A stretch of DNA of 64,000 nt, from NCBI GenBank assembly GCA_964017045.1, contig OZ024806.1, positions 21,528,088 through 21,592,087 on the forward strand, read 5' to 3'. Positions 10,556 to 21,401 of the stretch are shown piece by piece (position 1 is the stretch's first letter; the number at the start of each line of letters is the position of its first letter). Position numbers and translations under genes: made by a program. The notes under the pieces were generated by a model. The model saw only the letters and a list, made by a program, of their open reading frames with translations. It was not told the DNA's origin and ran no database searches. This DNA comes from Omphiscola glabra (Eukaryota; Mollusca; Gastropoda; Lymnaeidae).

Positions 10556-11869
10556 ACTAGCCGATATACCCGGCGTAGCCCGGGATTGAATTTGGACCCC
10601 GATCCCGGTGGCCTGCAGATCCCGTTAGGATACTGTTCTCCTTGGGATCCCGTTTCATGTAGGGACCCTCCTTTCCAATGTTATCCCATTTCCTGATTTG
10701 GTCGTGACATAGATTTAGCTTTTTAAAGATATCGAACTTTCTGAAAAATTCTAGCTTGGATATTCTTAGTTTTAAATACACCGATAACTTAAAACGGACA
10801 GTGCAGTGTATTGCTACCACTTTAGGCCCATATATCCATCAATTCACAAAAAAACTAAAGTGTTATCTAAGCCTATTGACCTATAGAACTTTCTGGAACA
10901 TTCTAGATTAAATGTATTATCTCCCCGAACTGTGTAAAACAGTCTTTTATTAGTAATAATTATTCTTCGAATACGAAAAATTATACGACTAAATGAATTT
11001 CTATAGCAATAGTACATTTAAATTAAAAGAGGGGCCCCGGGGGCCCATTCCATATTGTACCGAATTGGTTTTGCCTGAGATGGGGACCTATAAAAATCAT
11101 TCAGGTAAGTTATGAACTTAAAATTTAAAATTTGTCCCATTAAAATCTATTGAAAAATGCCATAGATATAGCGTTTTAAATTTATTTAACTTTCTGGAAA
11201 GTTCTAGATTGGATATCATTAGTTTTAAATCCACCGATATTTCAGTACGGACAGTGAAGTGCATTGCTACCACCCTAGGCCTATATCCATCAATTGACAT
11301 AGAAACGATAGTGTTGTCTAAGCCTATTGAAAATTGATATTTATATAGCTTATATAAGGAAAAATGAAATGGGGCCCCCGGCACCAGAGGAATGGATATT
11401 ATGAGTTCAGTACCCTTTTGTATTTGAGTATGGATAATCAAGTGTATGTTTACTAAGTTTGGTCAAGATCCATCCATTCATATAGGAGTATTAAGCTTAT
11501 CGCTATTTATATAGCTCATATAAGGAAAAATGAAATGGGGCCCCAGGCCCCAGAAGAATGGATATTATGAGTTCAGTACCCTTCGGTATTTGAATATGGA
11601 TAATCAATTGTACGTGCACAAAGTTTGATCGATATCCATCCATTCACGTAGGAGTATTTGTTTGTATTTTTTTATATAGCTCATATAAGAAAAAAACGAA
11701 TTCGGGGCCCCCGGCCCCACACGAAGTGTTATTGAAAGTTCTCAACCCCTTAAGAGTTCCTTCTGGATAATGATGGATATATGTGCCAAGTTTGGTCAAG
11801 ATCCATCAATCCGTGTAAAAGCCTTTGTGGAACAGACAAACAAACAAACAGATTTTCACTTTTATATAT
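10556..11869 (-). mobile_element. Helentron/Helitron-like element (copy A)
   Basis: The left boundary reads ACTAGCCGATATACCCGGC. On the minus strand this is a short CCCGG/CCGGG hairpin, a short TATATCGG spacer and CTAG followed by T, the architecture of a Helitron-superfamily 3' end. The right boundary is a TTTTCACTTTTATATA block shared by copies C-G. The interior contains repeated modules with ATATAGCTCATATAAG and GGGGCCCCCGGCCCC. No Rep/helicase coding was found, so the element is non-autonomous. Confidence 0.8.
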
Positions 11870-11946
11870 GCTGCATGAAAGATGGCAACATATCAATGGG
11901 CGGCTGATTCTTTCACCCCCACCCAATCGAATGTCACCGTTTAGAG

Positions 11947-12043
11947 CAGTGGCTCTCAACTTTAAAACACAAGGGTCGCCTAAGACCATCGGAAAAATAT
12001 TTATGAAGTAACGACGAAATATTTTACGGCTGGGGGTCTAAAT
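11947..12043. mobile_element. Decayed SPIN-like hAT fragment
   Basis: Begins CAGTGGCTCTCAACTTT and keeps GGGTCGCCTAAGACCATCGG and a degraded GAAGTAACGACGAAATATTT block, all matching in order the better-preserved SPIN-like copy at 44999-45180. The far end is not identifiable. Confidence 0.7.
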
Positions 12044-12539
12044 TTAAAAATTCGCACACATTTTAATCATTGCCATGATTTTTGTCAACCCTGTTGAAAC
12101 CGGTGATCGTGTACCAGGACTACTCTCTTATTACCTCATTATGGCACGAAATTTTTTTTAATGGTTATTTTTATGGTCGATTTCCGCCTGACGGACAGCC
12201 CCCCCCCCCCCCTCAATTTATGCACCCCATTCCCTCACGCTAATCAATGTTACAGTATGAATTTTAATATAAGCCTGTGCCAAATGATTACTCTGGGGTA
12301 CGCCACAAACGGGGTGAATTCAGTTTATGTATTGCACTTGCTCCGAAATGCCCCCTTACCCTTAAATATTTCTTTCCTCTGATCAAGAGGTCAAATAGAA
12401 ACACTGACTTCAACTATGCCCCAAAAGGCACCTATTGATTTTGAAATTTAAAAACTTCTGGGGAGCAGGTCTACCGCTTAAGAGTCATCTTACTTAACTA
12501 TGCATTTTATCCGTCTGGGGCATAGACCGTTCACAATAA
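12044..12539. other. No gene seen
   Basis: Spacer containing a C-run at about 12200-12212. No supported exon. Confidence 0.5.
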
Positions 12540-13365
12540 TATTCCATTCATCTCGGTTTTTTTCTTTCCTTTCCAGTTGCTTCCAGTTGTATCCCATACA
12601 TTGTGTGTCTGCCTCTAGCTCGCATCTCTGTGTATTCTCAGGGCCTCTTCTATTTCTTTATTTCTTTTTCGCCTGTAGATGATTTTATCTGGGGGTGTGA
12701 TGAGAGTGTGCCCTATCCACCTCCATCTTTTCCTTATCATGTTTTAACCAATATGCTCCTGATATGTCCTTTCTATCATATCTATGTTGGTGATGGTATT
12801 TAGCCATTTGATGTTAAGGATCTTTCTAATGCAAGTGTTTAAAAATTCAGTTATACTCAATCATAGGTGGAACTAATGAGTGGGTGAGGTTAGGAGTTTG
12901 AAAATATTTTGGGCCTGATATTTTATGCAGCAGGAAAAGTAGATTGCTACACCCTAACCACCCACCCCGTCTCTCAGGGCTTAAGGTCCATCAATGCCAC
13001 GGTGTAAGTTAAACACAAACCATCTTCATACACATATAAAATATGCTTCTGCGGAATGCTCGATGTTATTCTCCAAGTTGCGACTCCATAAAGTAGGACT
13101 ATGTTGACATTTGTGTTGAAAATTCTGACTCTGGTTTGGAAAGTCATCTCTTTTGACTCTCCACTATTCTTTAATAGCACACATGCTCACCTAGCCCTTC
13201 CAATTCTAGCCCTGACTTTCGCATCGGATCCACCGTTAATGTCAGTGGTGCTGCCTAAGTGTGTGAAGGCCTCCACTTCTTCCAGTGCATTTCCTGCCAG
13301 AGAGATATGCTCTTGGTTGGCTGAGTTTACCTTCATGATTTTTGTCTAGCTTCTATTTATATAAA
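12540..13365 (-). pseudogene. Decayed non-LTR retrotransposon reverse transcriptase, C-terminal part
   Basis: On the minus strand from about 13365 downward the translation reads KIMKVNSANQ, ALEEVEAFTHLGSTTDINGG, RARIGRAR, then a stop. It continues TRVRIFNTNVNIVLLYGVAT with WRIT, the conserved 'RIFNTNVKSVLLYG(x)ETWR' region of animal endonuclease-reverse transcriptase elements. Further on, near 12740-12700, [12 protein letters not shown] matches the intact stretch in the copy at 18653-19043. Internal stops and frame changes show it is dead. Confidence 0.85.
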
Positions 13366-13609
13366 TAAAAGCAATATTCATCTGCGCCCTCGATTTCTGA
13401 CTTACATCCCGATGAAAATTATCGTTAATTTTGGTGACAATAGATATTGGCGTAGCTAGTGTTAGTACCACCATGGGCGGCAAAATATTTTTACCTCCCA
13501 GCCTTTCACGATACAAACTCTGCATTTGTCCAAAATATGCTGCACATCCATATGAAGAAAAATGGACACCTGAGTGAACAACCTCATCCTCTCCTTTCTA
13601 CGCGACTGG

Positions 13610-13815
13610 CAGTGGCATAATTATAGGTTTCGGCGTCATGGAACATGATTCATTTTTAACCCCCCCCCCTCCCCTCCCATTTTTTAGCTCTAAAACTAAT
13701 TAGTTTTAACCATTTAATACCATCAGAGACAATTATGGTGCCCCGCTAGTCTGCGCCCCAGGGACGTATGTCGCATCTGCCACCTCTTAGTTACGCCTCT
13801 AGCCACTGCCCACTA
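13610..13815. mobile_element. hAT-type MITE (probable)
   Basis: Begins CAGTGGCATAATTATAGG and has near its right end TTACGCCTCTAGCCACTG. An 8-bp flank GCGACTGG (13602-13609) matches GCAACTGG (13816-13823) in 7/8, though this places a few extra bases after the apparent terminal repeat. Contains a C-run. Confidence 0.55.
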
Positions 13816-13904
13816 GCAACTGGCACTGCCCCCCTCACGGAAATCCCAAATTCCCCCAAACAGCTTGCTACAGGGAATAGATAAAACCACTAAAAGTATT
13901 CGAT

Positions 13905-15085
13905 CAGAAGCTGTGACAGGTGATGTGTCAGAAGCTGTGTCAGGTGATGTGTCAGAAGCTGTGTCCGGTGATGTGTCAGAAGCTGTGTCAGGTGATGTGT
14001 CAGGTGATGTGTCAGAAGCTGTGTCAGGTGATGTGTCAGAAGCTGTGACAGGTGATGTGTCAGAAGCTGTGACAGGTGATGTGTCAGAAGCTGTGACAGG
14101 TGATGTGTCAGAAGCTGTGACAGGTGATGTGTCAGAAGCTGTGTCAGGTGATGTGTCAGAAGCTGTGTCAGGTGATGTGTCAGAAGCTGTGACAGGTGAT
14201 GTGTCAGAAGCTGTGTCAGGTGATGTGTCAGAAGCTGTGGCAGGTGATGTGTCAGAAGCTGTGTCAGGTGATGTGTCAGAAGCTGTGTCAGGTGATGTGT
14301 CAGAAGCTGTGTCAGGTGATGTGTCAGAAGCTGTGTCAGGTGATGTGTCAGAAGCTGTGGCAGGTGATGTGACAGAAGCTGTGTCAGATGATGTGTCAGA
14401 AGCTGTGTCAGGTGATGTGTCAGAAGCTGTGGCAGGTGATGTGACAGAAGCTGTGTCAGGTGATGTGTCAGAAGCTGTGACAGGTGATGTGTCAGAAGCT
14501 GTGTCAGGTGATGTGTCAGAAGCTGTGTCCGGTGATGTGTCAGAAACTGTGTCAGGTGATGTGTCAGGTGATGTGTCAGAAGCTGTGTCAGGTGATGTGT
14601 CAGAAGCTGTGACAGGTGATGTGTCAGAAGCTGTATCAGGTGATGTGTCAGAAGCTGTGACAGGTGATGTGTCAGAAGCTGTGACAGGTGATGTGTCAGA
14701 AGCTGTGACAGGTGATGTGTCAGAAGCTGTGTCAGGTGATGTGTCAGAAGCTGTGTCAGGTGATGTGTCAGAAGCTGTGACAGGTGATGTGTCAGAAGCT
14801 GTGTCAGGTGATGTGTCAGAAGCTGTGGCAGGTGATGTGTCAGAAGCTGTGTCAGGTGATGTGTCAGAAGCTGTGTCAGGTGATGTGTCAGAAGCTGTGT
14901 CAGGTGATGTGTCAGAAGCTGTGGCAGGTGATGTGACAGAAGCTGTGTCAGATGATGTGTCAGAAGCTGTGTCAGGTGATGTGTCAGAAGCTGTGGCAGG
15001 TGATGTGACAGAAGCTGTGTCAGGTGATGTGTCAGAAGCTGTGTCAGGTGATGTGACAGAAGCTGTGACACAAGCTGTAATAGCT
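13905..15085. repeat. 24-bp minisatellite with 564-bp higher-order period
   Basis: About 48 copies of a 24-bp unit, TCAGAAGCTGTGTCAGGTGA plus TGTG, with A/T/G variation at one site. A 12-bp half unit near 13990-14010 recurs near 14560-14580. A rare GTCAGATGATG variant at 14383 recurs at 14947, exactly 564 bp later (23 units plus the half unit). The whole block has therefore been duplicated. Frames stay open on both strands for 415-435 codons. Flanks show no splice-flanked continuation, so coding is not supported. Confidence 0.96.
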
Positions 15086-16286
15086 GCAGCTCTCTTAAAT
15101 TCACTTTTATAATTTTCCAACTTTGCAAAGAAATAATTACGAACAATACATTGACCAATCCAATGATATCTCCAGTAAAACCTAAGATTTGAAGAAAAAC
15201 TTGAAATCCTTCTAAAACGTAGGCAGATGACAGAAGTGAATCAGCTGTTTTTTTTTGTTGGTTTGTTGGTTGGTTCGTTCGCTCATTTTTTGTTGGTTGG
15301 TTGGCTGGTTTTTTTGTTGGTGGGTTGGCTGGTTCGTTTTTTTTTATCTTTAAATTCTTTTTGTTTTAGCTGGTTGAGGAAAAGTTTAAGTTTGAATAGT
15401 GTATGTTATATTTGATGCCATATTTGCTAATTTTGACCAAATAATAGGAAACTCATCTGCTGCTGATTGACGTTGTTAGTTTTGTATATTGTGAAAATGC
15501 GTCACTACAATATCAGTGAAAAGGGGGGGGGGGGACATTACGGGGCATTTTCTTTATTCAGTTGATGTTTTTAAAAAATGAACTTTACTAATAATGGATC
15601 AAATCATGCTTAAGTTCTTTTTTAAAAAATGTAATTTCATTCGACTGAAACACGCAACGCGGATGCTGAGTGTAACGTATCTCAATAATTTGTCTTGATA
15701 ACTTGATAATTGGCCAGGAAAGATTGGTAAATTTAACTCTTCTGAATATCGAGTAGGGTGTCCTGACTTTCCGGGACTTCATTGACACCTTCTCTAAAAT
15801 TCATTGCTTTACAATGGTTTGATTGTCTAATATTGCTTGTTGATGGTTTGTTTTAATGTTTTTTGGTGTTTGTTTTTTTTTAATTTGTATATTATTTTTT
15901 GCATCAGGCTTCCAAAAAGTTAATCTGACTCTGGTTTAAAAATGTTAAATATGGAAAGATGACATTCTATGTCAAAAAAATGGCGGTGCCAATGCGGGAA
16001 ATTAACATCTACTAAATCTACTAAACTGTAATACAATAGCTGAACTAATTGTACGATAATTGAACTGACTGTACAATTGCTGACTTAACTAAACAATAAC
16101 TGAACCAACTTAAACAATAACTGAACTAACTAAAGATTAACTGAGCTAATTAAGCAATAACTGAACACGCTCATCATTGCCTAAAAGTATTTTTTAATTA
16201 TAATGCATTACCTTTTAGGTTTTCTCCTCTGGTGTACTGGAGCTGTTGTAGCCATTGCTGTACTCCTTATCTAGAAGATGTGATAT
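15086..16286. other. No gene seen; low-complexity spacer
   Basis: Includes a TTGGTTGGTTGGCTGG-type simple repeat at about 15255-15340, a poly-G run near 15523-15533, and short AACTGAACTAACTAAACAATA repeats at about 16025-16165. Confidence 0.6.
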
Positions 16287-16518
16287 GACGATTGGCTCGC
16301 ATGATATGACGCACAACGTTGGGGGCACAATTATTGGCTCGCATGATATGACGCACAACGTTGGGGACACAAAGATTAGCTCGCAGGATATGACGCACAA
16401 CGTTGGGGACACAATTATTGGCTCGCATGATATGACGCACAACGTTGGGGACACAAAGATTGGCTCGCATGATATGACGCACAACGATGGGGACACAAAG
16501 ACTGGCTCGCAATAATGG
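16287..16518. repeat. 42-bp minisatellite
   Basis: About 5.5 copies of a 42-bp unit containing GGCTCGCATGATATGACGCA and CAACGTTGGGGACACAA. Units ending in AATTATT and AAAGATT alternate, giving an 84-bp higher-order pattern. Open frames on both strands result from the multiple-of-three length. Confidence 0.95.
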
Positions 16519-16894
16519 TGACACAAATACTTTAAACATTTTTTTATTCAGTTATAAACTAATGAGAAAAGACCTATTTAGCTAAGGCACACATAGGCAT
16601 ACATTTTACCTTAAGCTAGATACATGTAATTTACGTAATTAATTCAAATATAATTAGTAGTAATATATTACATGAATTAGAATGTAGCTCTTCTTTTCGT
16701 TCACCCTTTGCTTCAACATCATACAGAAATACTTCGTCTGGTGAAGAAATTGGTTGAATGGTTCCTTGCTTTTGTCTGTGTTTCATTGGTATTTAATAAC
16801 TTTCATCGAACGTGAAGTCTTGCTCATTTCATCTGAGAATGTTGGCAACAAAAGGAAAGTAGAGTTTTCTTGAAAATGCTTCAAACACATCGTG

Positions 16895-17160
16895 GACATG
16901 GCCAGGAGGGAGTCGTAAACACACCATTGGCACACCATTGGCAGTGACAGGAGGTAATCGTAAGTACATCACTGTCAGTGTCTGGAGGAAGTCGTAAGCA
17001 CATCACTGACAGTGTCAGTAGGGATTCGTCGTAAGCACATCACTGACAGTGTCAGTAAGGAGTCGTCGTAAGCACATCACTGACAGTGTCAGTAGGGATT
17101 CTTCGTAAGCACCTCACTGACAGTATCAGTAGGGATTCGTTGTAAACACATCACGGGTGG
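16895..17160. repeat. ~37-bp minisatellite
   Basis: Six or more copies of CGTAAGCACATCACTGACAG plus TGTCAGTAGGGATT. The inner CTGACAGTGTCAG is itself palindromic. A short AATAAACACCTG repeat follows at 17277-17325. Confidence 0.9.
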
Positions 17161-17329
17161 GCTGGGTGGTAAACACATCATCTCAAAATACCTGGAACCC
17201 GAAAACAGGACAAAGAACTGCACCCGACTCAACTCTAACAACCGTACATATTTGCTTTTCATGTCATCCATTCCCTGAATAAACACCTGAATAAACACCT
17301 AAAATAAACACCTGAATAAACACCTAAAA

Positions 17330-18169
17330 CTACGGGTTCATTTCATTTTATTTGTATAAATTATTCTGTAATATTTGACTCCCACTGAATGTTACGAGCG
17401 TACAAAATTTGACGACAAAGTTAGAGCAACAGTCCACACATTAGAGATCTATTATGGTAATCTTGTCTCCGAGTACAGTTCACTTTCGGTACAAATCAAA
17501 GGACCAAGAGTGAGAAAATGATTTCTTTAAACAAGTCCAATGAGTATACCCTATCGCCCACTCGCATCACAAACCAATTATCAATTTTTTTTTTTTAAAT
17601 TTATTAGCTCTATTGACTATTTACTAAGAGCCTACACTATCCCCAGGAAACCGCCAAGAATGGTAAAAGTATGTATGATTTGATATAATTGGAGTGAACT
17701 CACCTTATATACACAAGCTATATAATTAAATATATACAATCTACTCTGTCTTACATCTTCGCGTCTATTTTGAATGGTGCTTTCTTTCAAAGGGCACTAA
17801 GTCGAAGTCACACAAGCAAGCTCATTTTTTAGGAAAGGGACTTTTGCTACACATTAAAAAAACAATTTGCCCGTTGCTTCGTCCTTTCAACGTAAATTAA
17901 ATGGACTTAGAACCTTCTGTTCTTTAAGATTAGTGATTCAGGGCGTGCATTTGAGGTCACATATCAAGAAAAGGGGAAATAATTTATTAAGTACCATTTG
18001 AAAGTGGGCTCCTCATATATAAAGAGTACATATGATATACTCTTGTATATCCTCTTTGATAAATGTACGGGCCATTTTGTGGTATACTTTTAAACAAATT
18101 GAAACAAAATAAAGGAAAGGGGTATCAGGTAGTAGTACAGACAAATCTGTCTACAACGTCAGAGGCGTA
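17330..18169. other. No gene seen
   Basis: AT-rich DNA without a supported exon, RNA gene or repeat that I can delimit. Confidence 0.5.
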
Positions 18170-18457
18170 TTTCTAGGTTATCAGTACTAGCATTAGATAA
18201 GGTGTGTGGAGGGGGGAGTCCAGGTAATCAGTACTAGCATTAGATAGGGTGTGTGGAGGGGGGTGTGTCCAGGTAATCAGTACTAGTATTAGATAGGGTG
18301 TGTGGAGGGGGGTGTCCAGGTAATCAGTACTAGTATTAGATATGGTGTGTGGAGGGGGGATCCGCCCTGGGCGGCTTTTTCAGGAGAAAGCAACTCTTTT
18401 TTTTTCGTTAAAGATCTTGTTACGCCCCACTAGCACCAAACCTTAGCTAGGCCACTG
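18170..18457. mobile_element. Decayed hAT-like element with internal 47-49 bp minisatellite
   Basis: Ends are CAGAGGCGTATTTCTAGG and the inverse of CAGTGGCCTAGCTAAGG. The 8-bp flanks no longer match. Inside, four copies of a 47-52 bp unit (AGGTAATCAGTACTAGTATT ... GGTGTGTGGAGGGGGG) run from about 18175 to 18360. Confidence 0.6.
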
Positions 18458-18566
18458 GAAATAAGTCATCTCAAATTATTCTTTTTTTTCTATATTTATT
18501 CTATATTTAAGAAAGCAGCCTGCACAGTGACATGAAGTCCTAGTAACGAGTGTCATTTAATTATCT

Positions 18567-18652
18567 ACTAGCCGATATACCCGGCGTGGCCCGGGTTTGC
18601 ATTAGGACCCCGATCCCGGTGGCCTACAGATACCGTTAGGATACTGTTCTCT
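18567..18652 (-). mobile_element. Isolated Helentron-like 3' end (86 bp)
   Basis: Starts ACTAGCCGATATACCCGGC and is nearly identical (one mismatch seen) to the first 85-86 bp of the element at 19044, including a GGGTTTGCATTAGG variant not present in the other copies. It stops abruptly at a retrotransposon fragment. Confidence 0.85.
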
Positions 18653-19043
18653 TAAGAAGGATTCTCGGGATTCATTGGCCCGACAGAATCAGCAACCAGA
18701 AACTGTGGCAGCGGACAAAGCAAGAACCTGTAGAACAAGAGATCCTCCAGAGAAGATGGAGATGGATTGGCCATACGCTCAGGAAACCTGCCTCCAGCAT
18801 AACTAGACAAGCCTTGAATTGGAACCCTCAAGGAAAACGGAAAAGAGGCAGGCCTAAGAACACTTGGCGCCGTGAAGTGGAGGCGAATACCAAGAAACTT
18901 GGCCACACTTGGGGGAGGCTGCAGAGATTGGCTCAGGATCGTGATGCCTGGAGGGCTCTTGTAGGCGGCCTATGTCCTAATCACAGACGTCGATGAAGAT
19001 CGGCTGCTGTTCCTCGGGGACGAAAAGGCGAAAGAGAAAAGAG
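18653..19043 (+). pseudogene. 5'-truncated non-LTR retrotransposon (reverse transcriptase C-terminus)
   Basis: Open from 18655 to the TGA at 18994-18996, about 113 codons. In order it reads [80 protein letters not shown] and LCPNHRRR. This is the conserved C-terminal tail of animal endonuclease-reverse transcriptase retroelements. The reverse-transcriptase core is absent. The 3' tail ends in a GAAAGAGAAAAGAG purine tract. Direct copies of a Helentron end flank it on both sides. Confidence 0.9.
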
Positions 19044-19739
19044 ACTAGCCGATATACCCGGCGTGGCCCGGGTTTGCATTAGGACCCCGATCCCGGTGGC
19101 CTACAGATCCCGTTAGGATACTGTTCTCTGTAGAATCCCGTTCCATCTAGGGACCCTGCTTTCTAATGTTATCCCATTTCCCGATAAAATCTATTGAATA
19201 ATGCCATAGATATAGCATTTTAAGAATATCGAACTTTCTGGAAAATTCTAGATTGGATATTATTAGTTTTACATCCACCGATATTTCTGTACGGAAAGTG
19301 AAGTGCATTGCTACCACCCTAGGCATATATCCATCAATGTACATAGAAACTATAGTGTTGTCTAATACTATCGATATTTATATAGCTCATATAAGGAAAA
19401 ATTAAATGGGGCCCCCGGCCCCAGAATAATGGATATTATGAGTTCAGTACCCTTCGGTATTTGAATATGGATAATCAATTGTACGTGTACTAAGTTTGAT
19501 CGATATCCATCCATTCACGTAGGAGTATTTGTTTGTAATTTTTTTATATATCTCATATAAGAAAAAAACGAATTCGGAGCCCCCGGCCCCACACGAAAGG
19601 TTATTAAAAGTTCTCAACCCCTTAAGAGTTCCTTCTGGATAATGATGGATACATGTGCCAAGTTTGGTCAAGATCCATCAATCCATGTAAAAGCCTTTGT
19701 GGAACAGACAAACCCACAAATTTTCACTTTTATATATAT
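19044..19739 (-). mobile_element. Helentron-like element (copy C)
   Basis: ACTAGCC terminus at left, TTTTCACTTTTATATA terminus at right, directly abutting the next copy. Contains AT-rich modules separated by GGGGCCCCCGGCCCC palindromes. Apparent peptides of 60-75 codons are repeat translations that recur in other copies. Confidence 0.85.
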
Positions 19740-21401
19740 ACTAGCCGATATACCCGGCGTGGCCCGGGATTGCATTAGGACCCCGATCCCGGTGGCCTAC
19801 AGATCCCGTTAGGATATTGTTCTCTGTATGATCCCGTTCCATCTAAGGACACTGCTTTCTAATGTTATCCCATTTCCCGATAAAATCTATTGAATAATGC
19901 CATAGATATAGCATTTTAAGAATATCGAACTTTCTGGAAAATTCTAGATTGGATATTATTAGTTTTACATCCACCGATATTTCTGTACAGACAGTGAAGT
20001 GTATTGCTACCACCCTATGCCTATATCCATCAATTGACATAGAAACTATAGTGTTGTCTAATCCTATCGATATTTATATAGCTCATATAAGGAAAAATGA
20101 AATGGGGCCCCCGGCCCCAGAAGAATGGATATTATGAGTTCAGTACCCTTAGGTATTTGAATATGGATAATCAAGTGTACGTGTACTTAGTTTGGTCAAG
20201 ATCCTTCCATTCATGTAGGAGTATTAAGCCTATTGATATTTATATAGCTCATATAAGAAAAAAACGAATTCGGGGCCCCCGGCCCCAAACGGCATGTCAT
20301 AAAAAGTTCATAACCCATTAAGATTCCTTTCCGGATAATGATGGATGTATGTGCCAAATTTGGTCAAGATCCATCCATTAATCTAGGAGTATTAAGCATA
20401 TTGACTTATAGAACTTTCTGGAACATTCTAGATTTAATGTATTATCCTCCTCGAACTGTGTAAAAACTGAATTTTCTAAGAAACTATTCTTCGAATAAGA
20501 AAAATTATACAACTAAATGCATTTCTATAACTGTAGTACATTTAAGTTAATAGATGGGCCCCGGGGGCCCATTCCATAATTGTACCGAATAAGTTTTGCC
20601 TGATATGGGGCCTTATAAATATCATTCAGGTAAGTTACGAAGTTAAAATTTTAAATTTGTCCCATTAAAATCTATTGAATAATGCCAGAGATATATCGTT
20701 TTAAAGTTATAGAACTTGCTGGAAAATTCTAGATTGGATATTATTAGTTTTAAATCCACCGATATTTAAGTACGGACAGTGATGTGTATTGCTACCACCC
20801 ATATCCATCCATTCACATAGAACCTATAGTGTTGTCTAAGCCCATCTATATTTATATAGCTCATATAAGGGAAAACGAAATGGGGCCCCCGGCCCCAGAA
20901 GAATGAATATTATGAGTTCAGTACCCTTAGGTATTTGAATATGGATAATCAAGTGTACGTGTACTAAGTTTGATCGATATCCATCCATTCACGTAGGAGT
21001 ATTTGTTTGAACAATTTTTATATAGCTCATATAAGGAAAAATGAAATGGGGCCCCCGGCCCCAGAAGAATGGATATTATGAGTTCAGTACCCTTCGGTAT
21101 TTGAATATGGATCATCAAGTGTACGTGTACTAAGTTTGATCGATATCCATCCATTCACGTAGGAGTATTTGTTTGTAATTTTTTTATATAGCTCTTATAA
21201 GAAAAAAACGAATTCGGGGCCCCCGGCCCCAAACGAAATGTTCTTAAAAGCTCCCAACCCCCTAAGAGTTCCTTCTGGATAATGATGGATATATGTGCCA
21301 AGTTTGGTCAAGATACATCAATCCGTGTAAAAGCCTTTGTGGAACAGACAAACAAACAAACAAACAGATTTTCACTTTTATATATATATATGATATATAT
21401 G
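19740..21401 (-). mobile_element. Helentron-like element (copy D)
   Basis: Same termini as copy C. GC-palindrome modules recur at about 20105, 20275, 20530, 20884, 21053 and 21221. Several of these are spaced 168-170 bp, so the interior is built from duplicated modules. Ends in a (TA)n/TGATATATAT tract. Confidence 0.85.

Noticed and set aside
13813..15120. Open frames of 415-435 codons on both strands
   Set aside because: They are translations of a 24-bp tandem repeat. Opposite strands are open at once and the flanks show no exon signals.
16287..16518. Regularly spaced repeats that could suggest CRISPR
   Set aside because: Units are head-to-tail without unique spacers, and the genome is eukaryotic.
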